Positions 56,223 through 64,000 of a stretch of DNA of 64,000 nt are shown one piece after another. The translations under genes and the position numbers were made by a program. Under the pieces are notes generated by a model that was not told the origin of the DNA, did no database searches, and was given only the letters and a program-made list of their open reading frames with translations. How positions within the stretch are numbered: position 1 is the first letter of the stretch; the number at the start of each line of letters is the position of its first letter. Origin of the DNA: Azadirachta indica (taxonomy: Eukaryota > Streptophyta > Magnoliopsida > Sapindales > Meliaceae); NCBI GenBank assembly GCA_022749755.1, contig CM040451.1, forward strand, positions 2,618,871 through 2,682,870, in the 5' to 3' direction.

Positions 56223-56474
56223 TGTTAAGGTTAGAATAAACATTAGACTTATTTAGTTTTACTAGGTTTAGTGTTGTTAAGTATATTTCTCATTTTAGTA
56301 TTATTAGTCTTTTCCTAATTTGTTAAGGATTACTAATTTATGATGCTTTATTACTTTAACCTCTATAAAGACACCTCTATATACCTAGTTTAATATTAAA
56401 AAGAGATTCAATATATATATATATATAGATATATATACACACACATGTATGTATGTATGCATATGTATTTAACA
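56223..56474 (+). repeat. TRIM LTR 1
   Basis: Starts TGTTAAGGTTAGAATAAAC, contains AGACTTATTTAGTTTTA, CTTTTCCTAATTTGTTAAG and CTCTATAAAGAC, a (TA)n tract at about 56411-56428 with mixed CA/TG repeats after it, and ends TTTAACA before the primer site. Confidence 0.85.
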
Positions 56475-56759
56475 TGGTATCAGAGCGAGCGAGTTCATTC
56501 ATAGGTTTGAGAGTCATATTAGACGAATATACTGACAGTAATGATGTGCTACCCCACTTCATGAGGTGTTTATTGAGCATGATTTAGTTGTTTTCAACAA
56601 AGAAAAAGGAAAAAACTTCTAAAGATCCTATAAAAGTTTCTAGAAACCATAATTCAAGTAATAATACTATTCACGAGGTACTAGTTGAGATGCTGTAGCC
56701 AAGGTGTTGCTTATGCGTTCCTAATATGTTTGTTTCTTCATCTACAACTTTTTCTATCT

Positions 56760-56965
56760 GTGGTTAGCAATATTATTACTCTTTGCCTATGGAAGGCACT
56801 CTCTCTTGCCCATGGATGACACTATTATCACTCTTCACCTGTGGAAGGCACTCTTCATCTATAGAAGGCACTTGCATATACAAGGCATTATTAGTATTCT
56901 TCACCTATAAAGTTCAGTCACTTATGAAAGGCACTCCTAGCACTCCTTATCTATGGAAAGCATGA
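56760..56965. repeat. GGAAGGCACT minisatellite in TRIM internal domain 1
   Basis: CCTATGGAAGGCACT, CCTGTGGAAGGCACT, TCTATAGAAGGCACT and TTATGAAAGGCACT recur at about 20-35 bp intervals. A + strand open frame at 56783-56965 reads the repeats and is not considered a gene. Confidence 0.75.
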
Positions 56966-57108
56966 CTATTTCTCGCATAACGAAGATACTACTTGATTTT
57001 ATCCTTTTTTAAATTGTTTCTCTACATTACTACTGCTTTGGAATCTTCTTCCTAGTTGCATTGACTTCCAAGCTCAAGTTGTTGTACCTTATTAAGTTTT
57101 AAGGGGAG

Positions 57109-57330
57109 TATTAGAATAAAAATAAGACTTATTTAGTTTTATAAGGTTTAATGTTGTTAACTATATTTCTAATTTAAATATTATTATTCTTTTCCTAATT
57201 TGTTAAAAATTATTAGGTTTATGAGATTTTTTAATTTATTTTGCTTTATTATTTTAGCCTGTATAAAAATACCTCTATGTAATTAGTTCAATATTAAAGA
57301 GAGATTCAATGTAATTTTTTATTTTTGGCA
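57109..57330 (+). repeat. TRIM LTR 2 (middle)
   Basis: Begins TATTAGAATAAAAATAAGAC (TG changed to TA), follows LTR 1 through CTTTTCCTAATTTGTTAA, AGCCTGTATAAAAATACCTC and AATATTAAAGAGAGATTCAA, and ends GGCA before a second primer site. Confidence 0.85.
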
Positions 57331-57539
57331 TGGTATCAAAGTAAATTCAATCTTACGTTCAAGAGCATATTAGAAAAATATATTGATAGCGATGATGTAC
57401 TACCTAACCTTATAAAGTGATAATTGACATAATTTAGGTTTCTACCTAATTCAAGTTATGTACTGTTCATTGGGGGTACTATTCAAGATACTGTAGCAGA
57501 GATTGCTTACGAGTTCTTAATATGACTACTTCTTCACCT

Positions 57540-57800
57540 ACTACCTTTTGTCTGTGGTTGGTAATATTATTAATTTTTACTTATGTAAGGCATTCTCTCT
57601 TGCCTATAAAAGGAGCCCCCTCTCACCCATGGATTATGAAAGACACTACTAACACTCTTTGCCCATGTAAGGCACTCTTCACCTGTAGAAGTTAGTTCTA
57701 TGTGAAAGGCATTATTAGTACTCTTCACCTATATAAAGCACGCTTATGAAAGGCATTATTAGCATTTCTCGCCTATGGAAGGCACTACTTGATTTTCTCA
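57540..57800. repeat. GGAAGGCACT minisatellite in TRIM internal domain 2
   Basis: Same repeat class as at 56760-56965 (GTAAGGCACTC, GAAAGGCATTATTAG, CCTATGGAAGGCACTAC), with the unit order partly different. Confidence 0.75.
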
Positions 57801-57905
57801 TATTTTGATCACTTCTGCACTACTATTGCTATGGAATCTAGCTTCTTATTAATTTGATTGGCTTTCAAACTTAAGTTGCTATACCATCTTGAGTTTGAAG
57901 ATGAG

Positions 57906-58121
57906 TGTTAGAATTAAAATTATATTTATTTAATTTTATTAAGTTTAGTATTTTAATTTAAATATTATTAGTTTTTTACTAGTTTATTAAGGATCCTTAG
58001 ATTTATGAGGACTATTAGTTTATATTACTTTATTATTTTGCTCTATACAAAATCTATATAAATGCACTTTATGTATCTCATTTAATATAAGAGATTTCAT
58101 ATGGTTTTATTTTCTTTAACA
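57906..58121 (+). repeat. TRIM LTR 3
   Basis: Starts TGTTAGAATTAAAATTA, then TTAAGTTTAGTATTTTAATT, TATAAATGCAC and ATATAAGAGATTTCA, ending TTTAACA followed by AGGAT. Confidence 0.85.
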
Positions 58122-58126
58122 AGGAT

Positions 58127-59225
58127 AGTGTCTAAAGTAGGTTTCCACATAAAAATGTAGTGGGAAAACAAATACTAGGGTTTGCTAGGTTGGACATACT
58201 ACACTCAATTGCAAATCTTATGATGCACTCTCTACTGTTAACCCCCTTTAAATTTGGAACAGTTCTTCTTTATATAGTGCATGAATGTGTAATTATATTA
58301 CAACATAATTACGTTATTTTTATTCTAGTTTAATACAAAGCTTTTTTAAGATAAATTTTTGTCTATAAATAAAATTATATGTAATTTTATCTCAATTAAA
58401 AAAGATATTAAAATTTTATATTATAATAAAATATTTATTCTAATTAATATTAAATTAATTAAATAAAGTTTTACATTTTAAAAATAGACTGTAAAATAAG
58501 CCTAATGTACTAGCAAGACTTGAAAGCAAAATATGTATTATTTTATACGTTTATTGAGGCCTTTGGGAAATTTCTCAAACACTTTAATGATTATACTTCG
58601 GCATGCTCACAAAGTGATTCAACATTTATTGAACCCTTTTTGAAATTTCTCAGAGAATTTAATGATTCTACTTCGTAAAGCTCAAAAGTTAATTCCTCTG
58701 TAGCTGGAAGCTCACATGTTTATCTCTTTATTCCGCTTTACAATGACAGGAGTCAAAAGAAACCTCTCCACTAACTTAAACAAATGATGAAGAGTTTGTG
58801 GGTTTCATTATTATGCAGAAAATGTGGTTTCCAGGTATTGAGAGTAATTATTTCGTAGTAATAACTTTTTTTTTTTTTATAATGTTAGGTCATTATATTT
58901 TCTGATATTCACATCAAATATTTTATTTATTAAAATTAAAAATTCTAATAATTATGACAATTTAAATATACGTTCAATATTAATTAATTAATTATTTAAA
59001 TATTTTATTTAAAAAATTAGTATTGTTAATGATTATTTTAGTTTTTATTTCATATATTGTCGAAAAAAAGACATTAAAAGATTTATCCCTCTTTACACAA
59101 ATTTTTGTCAAATTGTTTGATAAATATCAAATTTTAATTGAAAATTAATATCTTTTTTTTTCCTTGCAAGCTCTATGAAATTAGAGTAACTGTTATAGGA
59201 CATTTTATTAATGAGAATAAAGGGA
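58127..59225. other. Non-coding part of copy B, right of the TRIM array
   Basis: Aligns with 43080-44630 (shared GGGTTTGCTAGG/GGGTTTGTTATG, GTGTAATTATATT and CATTATTATGCAGAAA..GTGGTTTCCAG). The tandem repeat of about 80 bp is at 58535-58700. No gene. Confidence 0.55.
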
Positions 59226-60119
59226 GAATACTGAGAGAAACCCAAAAAAATAAAAAAAAAATTATGCAAAGCGAAAGTTACAAAATAAATATTGTAAGAA
59301 AATGGTCAAAAAATTATATATAATTAATATTGTGAAAAAATTTGATAGTAATTTCAGAAAGAGAAAAATAATTAAGGATCAAAATATTATTTTTACCTTT
59401 AAATTTAGATATTAGAATAATATTATATTAGTTATTACAAAATAAAATAAGTATAATATGGTTTTTATATATTTTTTTAATAGTTAATATATAAAATAGT
59501 CAACTTAACTAAGAATGGTTATTTCAAAGGTATCTTGACATTTTGTATGATTAATGAGAGTTTTAGGATGTCTTATTTCACCATAACTAACTATATTGTC
59601 CTTAATTCTTATTAATTAGTTATTTTCTATGATTAATAATCGAGAAGAATTATTAAAGATGCCACAATTTTTCACGGTTTTTTATTACGATTTTCAAATC
59701 AAATAAATAGTGGCCAATCATGAGAAGCATTAAGAATGGTGAAGAATACTCAATCATAAATAAAAATAAACCATTATTAAATAACAAAAAAAAAAGTATG
59801 AATCAACACTTCATAGTTAGGTTATATCTTAACCCTAGAAAAGGGAAGTTAGTTTATGCCAAAATAAACTAAATAATAAAAATAGTCTTGCACATTAAAG
59901 AGAACATAAAATAATGAACTAGTAGTTGAGTTGAATCAATTTTGAAATCTTCTTCTTTCCACACCAAGCTCTCTTTATCTTGTCTTCAATCTCCAAAACT
60001 AGTGTCGCCCAGCAACAACAACAACCTCCTATTTAACCTCAATATCATCTATTTATACGCTAGAGTTAAAAAGAGTAAACTTGGTGACTTTTGGACTTCT
60101 AAAATTATGGAAATTGCAA
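59226..60119. other. AT-rich spacer, no gene seen
   Basis: Nothing supportable. The + strand open frames near 59138 and 59942 have no recognisable motif. Confidence 0.4.
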
Positions 60120-60351
60120 ATTGGTGCCGTGGCCTGGAGCCCTAATTCATAGCATCCCGCAAAGCCGTGGCCTTAAGTTCCAGTGCCACAGCCTTGACTT
60201 TCTGTTTATCATGCCCACTTCCAGTATCGCGGCCTTGAGTTTTGGCATTACCTTGTTGTTTAGAGAGTTCCAGTGTTGCAACTTCAACTTCCATGGCCAC
60301 AGCCTTGAGCTTCTGTTTCTTCATTGTGCAATATGCATCATTTTTCTTCAC
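60120..60351 (-). other. Repetitive GCC-rich segment with a 69-residue open frame
   Basis: The + strand carries repeated GTGGCCTTGAGTTCCAGT-like modules. Read on the minus strand, 60142-60351 gives a 69-residue frame with two copies of KQK(L/V)KAVA(M/L)E(V/L), each followed by AT-L-containing text, about 41 residues apart. No promoter or family was recognised. The composition (GC-richer than the flanks) and repetition make a non-coding repeat the more likely reading. Confidence 0.3.
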
Positions 60352-60734
60352 GATTTTTTTGATATTGACTTGAATGGTTCTTCAATCTTTTTCTCTGCAA
60401 AATAAGTACAAAATATAATTAAAAACTACTAAGAACATCTTAAAACTAATAAAATATTGTATTAAAAATATTCAATTTACGAGCATAAAACTCACTTATC
60501 ATAAATATTAAAATAAGATTATATTAATTATTAGAAAATAAAATAAGGACAATGTGGTTACTTTATATAACTTCTAATAATTTAGGACAATAGTGTAGGG
60601 GCTTCTATTATGAACAATTAGTTAAGGAATATCTTCACATTGCTTTTAAAAGTATAACTTCACATCGTCAAAAATCTAGAGGTTATGTGTTGTTTCTTTA
60701 AAATTTAGGGTATAAAGTAAAGTATCTTTTAATT
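60352..60734. other. AT-rich spacer, no gene seen
   Basis: No exon support. The right end begins to resemble copy A before 46010. Confidence 0.4.
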
Positions 60735-61130
60735 CTATTTTAAATTGCATCACGGACTAAAGTAACCATTCAAGCAGTGGAGGAACCACTTACGCCCCTG
60801 CAGGTAGCGGCGGAACAACATAGAGGCCTATAATAAGCCTGCCCTCTGCAATCCCTAAAAAATTTTGAAATCTATGGGTATAAATGAATAATTTAATTCT
60901 TTTAACTTGTATTTTTATTATTTTGGCCCATATAAATTTTAAATAATACATGTTGACCCTAAACCTATTAATTTTATCTCCACCACTACGTGTAGGTATT
61001 TAAAAACATTTAAAATTTTTTAAGTATAAATTATTAATTAAACTCTTTAAATTATTTACTTTAACCCTTGAAAATTTTAAATTATTTTATTTTAGCCTTC
61101 TAGAACATTAATTCTAACTCTACCTCTATA
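60735..61130. repeat. Dispersed repeat with GCAGTGG end, copy B
   Basis: Partner of 46010-46385. It retains GCAGTGGAGGAACC and GTAGCGGCGGAAC heads and the repeated GTATAAAT..TTTAATT..TTATTTTGGCCC modules. Confidence 0.6.
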
Positions 61131-61137
61131 TATAGTA
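61126..61137 (+). promoter_or_regulatory. TATA-like box upstream of the ankyrin gene
   Basis: CTCTATATATAG lies about 500 bp before the first supported coding exon (61629) and about 210 bp before a possible earlier ATG at 61341. It sits at the end of the dispersed repeat, so the promoter may partly derive from repeat sequence. Not proven. Confidence 0.3.
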
Positions 61138-61329
61138 GACCTCATAAATTAGTGTTCTACTCATCTTGTGCCCAAACTTTTGCAAGTAACCCAACTTAGT
61201 TTTCTTCAGCTGCTCAGGTTATTCTTCTGACTAATCATTAGGCACAAAGAATAATAATATCAAATTTTGCAATTAATATTTCTAGTTTTATCATCTGATT
61301 GTTGTTAGAAATGAAATTAACAACTAGTC

Positions 61330-61581
61330 GTGTGTATGCATGGATGGCAATTCAACTTCTTATTCAGAAAAAGGTTGTTCGTCCTCATCAACTCGAACGT
61401 CAAGATTAATTCTGATACGACAGTTCGGCTTAGCTGTCATTCCTCTCATGAGCTTAATGGTAAGTCTCCCAATTCATATTTCTCTTATCTTGTTTGTCGT
61501 CCCAGTATTTGGCTAAAGAATATGACTTTACGTATAAGGAGGGATACTTTATTATATATTGATAAGCATGAGCATGATTAG
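61330..61581 (+). other. Possible upstream exon or leader ORF of the ankyrin gene
   Basis: An ATG at 61341 opens MDGNSTSYSEKGCSSSSTRT, and a good donor AATG/GTAAGT lies at 61459-61465. However, no acceptor before exon 1 joins either frame to the ankyrin frame without a stop. It may be a 5' UTR exon, an upstream ORF, or a leftover exon of a neighbouring paralogue. Confidence 0.3.
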
Positions 61582-61628
61582 TGATTTTTATTTTTTATTA
61601 TTTTCTAAAATATATTGATATATTTATT

Positions 61629-61859
61629 ATGAGTACTGTTGCTTGTGGAGCAATAAAGAGACGATGCAAATCAGCTGCTGAGTCGCGGCAATATGTTGCA
61701 ATCACAATAGCAGATGAAAATGATCCTTTCGCACAAGCCCCACATAATGGTATGGAAATATATATAGAATATAAACACTATTTTACTTTGTAATTAATCG
61801 TGCGTTCCATTAACCATTAATCCTAACTTAGAAGACGTCTGCATGTAGTGTGTGTGTGC

Positions 61860-61901
<42 letters not shown>

Positions 61902-64000
61902 TGAGGAGCCGTGGAGAAAAAGAATAGTTTTAGTTCAACTTCTTGTATTTATATATACAGACGGGTCATATTCTTCAAACCGAAGGTCCACAGCAGCCCC
62001 TGTGCCAAACTCGAACCAGAGTGGTAGTTCGACTCAATCCAGATGGCCTTCCCTTTATTTACTTTGTGAGCAGCACTCTGTATCTCTCATGGTCCAATTT
62101 TGTTTTTCATTGTCGCATAAATCACTGAAGTTCAATTTCTTTTTTTTTTTTTGGCTATCAAATTTTGTGCATATTTCGGCCTATTTTTACTAAATCGACC
62201 AAATTACGTTATTCTATCGTAGATAATGACTACGACAGTAAATGTGTGCCCCTACATAAGGCTGCATTAGAAGGTGACTGGAGCAAAGTCAAGAGTATAT
62301 TAGGTGGAAACGTTGATGAATCGACGCTAAATGTTGCTATCACAGGCAGATATCAAACTGTTCTTCACGTTGCAACAGGAGCAAAACGTGTTAACTTTGT
62401 AAAGCAAATGTTAGAAGAATTGAAAGGAGCAAAAAATTTGTTGAAGTCGCCAGATATAAGAGGAAACACTGCCTTTTGTTTTGCTGCTGCAGTTGGAAGT
62501 GAAGAAATTGCTCGGATTATGCTGGCAAAGGATCCAACTTTGTTGACAATTTTAGGTGGTCAGCAGATGACGCCACTGTATTTTGCTGCTTTGTTTGGAC
62601 AAAGTAACATGGCTTCATTTTTATATCCTCTAAGTAGAGTCAGTCTGAAACAAGGCCACATAAAACAAATATTTTTTATCTCTATTGAAAACGGTTTGTA
62701 CGGTAAGAATATAATGAAATTTTTTTCTTTTTTTATAATTATCGTTCAACCATATTAGTTATGGAATAATATATAAGAACCACGCATGAATTCACTTAAA
62801 TTGGAACGGCAACGTGAAGAGTACATACAAAAACCATGATTGAATTATATATTTATTACATATTTTGAAATTGAGTGAAGGACAACACTTAGGTGGTTTT
62901 AAGATCAAGGTCACTAATTACTTTCTATGTATTTATTTGTTTTTTAAACAAGCTAGAATTGTTTTATTCAGCACTGCAGAATTCCGTATTCTGCCACTCT
63001 CCAAAAAATTAAAGTTTCGGTGAATTGCTCAGGTTTTGCGCTGGAATTACTAAATAACCATGAAAGTATTCTAGCTCTGGCTCGTCATGAGAAGCATGGG
63101 ACAGCCTTGCATATGTTAGCCAGAAATCCCTCAGCATTTACCAGCAGCCGTCCAGGACGGCCACAAAGTTTTATCAGCTTAGGTACGTTCCAATTTTGCA
63201 GTTACATGTATTGTAAGTGATATAAATTAACCGGAAACAGGTGCAAAATCATCAAAATTTAACTAAACATTTAAAGGAGCAAGATTCATTTATTGCTGTA
63301 CCTTACATTCTTTGATGATGAGTTAGGTCTTAAATGGTCTTTTGCTTCTCGCTTTTAGCTCCAGGAAATAGTGCAGACTCGTCAGGTGAAGCACTTGAAT
63401 TACTCAAACGTCTCTGGGAAAAAATATTAAATCAACTAAGACGTCCGTGTGTTTTCAGACTAATCAGAGAACCTCCAAAATTGTTGTTTCAAGCAGCTGC
63501 TTTGGGGAATTTCAGATTCTTGGCTGAGCTCATTCGCTCTTATCCTGATTTGACTCATGAATTAGATGAAAATAATCGAAGCATATTTCATATTGCAGTT
63601 ATGCACCGCCATGCTGATATATTCAATCTAATAAATGAGATAGGATTCAGTAAGCAGTTGATAATGACCTTTATTGATAACCAAGGCAATAACTTATTGC
63701 ATCTAGCTTCTCAATATTCAAACCCAAAACCAGTTAGTAAGGTCGCAGGACCAGCTCTAGAAATGCAGCAAGAATTGTTAACTTTTAAGGTAATAAAATT
63801 TTTCCTTAAATTGTATAGCTTTTCAAATTTTATTCACACACTTGAACTAAGTTTCCCAGTAATCAGGCACTTCATGATCATTTATTTCCACTATGTTGCA
63901 TCTTGATTGTGATAGGAGATCGAAATGATCGTACAACCTTCATTCAAAGAAAAGAAAAACAAGGATAAGAAAACACCATGGGAGCTTTTTACATCTCAGC
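61629..64000 (+). CDS. Ankyrin-repeat protein, ITN1/NPR4-like plant family (5' part; runs off window)
   Basis: Six exons join in frame with GT..AG introns: 61629-61749, 61961-62065, 62223-62702, 63033-63182, 63359-63789 and 63916 to beyond 64000 (about 457 residues so far, no stops). Exons 1-2 encode a polar Ser/Asn-rich N-terminus (MSTVACGAIKRRCKSAAESR, later SNQSGSSTQSRW). Exon 3 starts the ankyrin repeats (VPLHKAALEGDWSKVKSIL, TVLHVATGAKRVNFVKQML, GNTAFCFAAAVGSEEIARIM, MTPLYFAALFG). Exon 4 adds GTALHMLARNPSAF. Exon 5 has LFQAAALGNFRFLAELIRSY, SIFHIAVMHRHADIFNLI and NNLLHLASQYS. Exon 6 begins the EIVQPSFKEKKNKDKKTPWE-type block that precedes the membrane PGG domain in relatives; that domain would lie outside the window. 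Family members are membrane proteins linked to stress and defence. Start choice is the first in-frame Met; an upstream exon is possible. Confidence 0.85.
61875..61902. repeat. (TA)n microsatellite in intron 1 of the ankyrin gene
   Basis: About 13 TA units after a TGTGTG run at 61850-61875, within the intron between exons 1 and 2. An open frame that crosses it (61852-62193) is only partly coding: its 61961-62065 part is exon 2. Confidence 0.9.

Larger units (their letters stand above)
56223..58121 (+). mobile_element. TRIM-like tandem array: LTR-internal-LTR-internal-LTR
   Basis: Three related LTRs (56223-56474, 57109-57330, 57906-58121) separate two related internal domains (56475-57108 and 57331-57905). 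TGGTATCAGAGC at 56475-56486 and TGGTATCAAAG at 57331-57341 are primer sites right after LTRs 1 and 2, and AAGGGGAG at 57101-57108 is a polypurine tract before LTR 2. LTRs of about 220-250 bp, internal domains of about 600 bp and absence of gag/pol define a TRIM-like element. AGGAT flanks the array on both sides (56219-56223, where the last T overlaps the LTR's TG, and 58122-58126), so the whole array behaves as one insertion. Confidence 0.85.
52340..61130. repeat. Segmental duplication, copy B
   Basis: Collinear with 41313-46385. It carries two insertions that copy A lacks: 54491-55981 and 56223-58121. Copy A gives the empty site for the second one (ACAAGGATACTAGGG at about 43072). The right part passes through the GCAGTGG-type repeat (60735-61130) just before the ankyrin gene. 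Confidence 0.7.

Noticed and set aside
1..64000. tRNA, rRNA or other structured RNA genes
   Set aside because: I looked for tRNA A/B-box pairs and rRNA-like conserved text and found none that I could support by eye.

Overview
This window is nuclear DNA of a flowering plant, most likely a eudicot. It is very AT-rich, contains intron-interrupted genes with GT..AG junctions, and is dominated by decayed plant transposable elements: Ty1/copia elements with initiator-tRNA-Met primer sites, Ty3/gypsy integrase remnants, LINEs, CACTA, TRIM and MITE families, plus a Caulimoviridae-like insertion. I cannot name the species. The only convincing conventional host gene is an ankyrin-repeat gene of the ITN1/NPR4-like plant family, which starts near 61.6 kb on the + strand and runs off the right edge. 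A second gene candidate, on the minus strand at 15.27-15.92 kb, encodes a small lysine/glutamate-rich protein built of about six 33-residue repeats. I do not recognise its family.

Layout. 0-2.36 kb: a decayed + strand copia element (LTR end, primer site, gag, protease, integrase) joined to a LINE fragment. 3.5-4.5 kb: a copia reverse-transcriptase fragment, then an unidentified exon-like segment with a TATA/telo-box-like leader. 4.9-11 kb: dispersed repeats, a MITE, a GC-rich island and a 61-bp tandem repeat. 11.2-14.0 kb: a two-LTR element with no visible coding capacity. 15-16 kb: the 33-residue-repeat gene. 17.7-19.1 kb: minus-strand endogenous pararetrovirus-like segment. 22.9-24.4 kb: an element with long inverted repeats. 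25.5-31.8 kb: a minus-strand Sirevirus-like copia element, deleted for integrase and reverse transcriptase, whose 3' LTR carries a MITE insertion. 33.3-34.1 kb: LINE RNase H. 35.3-41.3 kb: CACTA element remnant with a Transposase_24-like gene. 41.3-46.4 kb and 52.3-61.1 kb: two collinear copies of one segment that includes a Ty3/gypsy integrase remnant. Between them, 47.2-51.5 kb, lies a minus-strand copia element with both LTRs, of the same family as the element at 0-2 kb. The second copy is interrupted by a 1.5-kb TG..CA sequence resembling a solo LTR and by a 1.9-kb tandem LTR-internal-LTR-internal-LTR array of a TRIM-like element, bounded by an AGGAT repeat.

The genes do not form a pathway. 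The window is best read as a record of nested insertion, segmental duplication and decay next to an ankyrin-gene locus. Paired copies inside the window give internal 'empty sites' that fix the ends of several insertions directly. The observations most worth follow-up are the 33-residue-repeat gene, the three-LTR TRIM array, the pararetrovirus-like segment with its ORF-end/promoter/ORF-start order, and the segmental duplication. All reading was by eye: no alignment scores, database hits or divergence values were computed.
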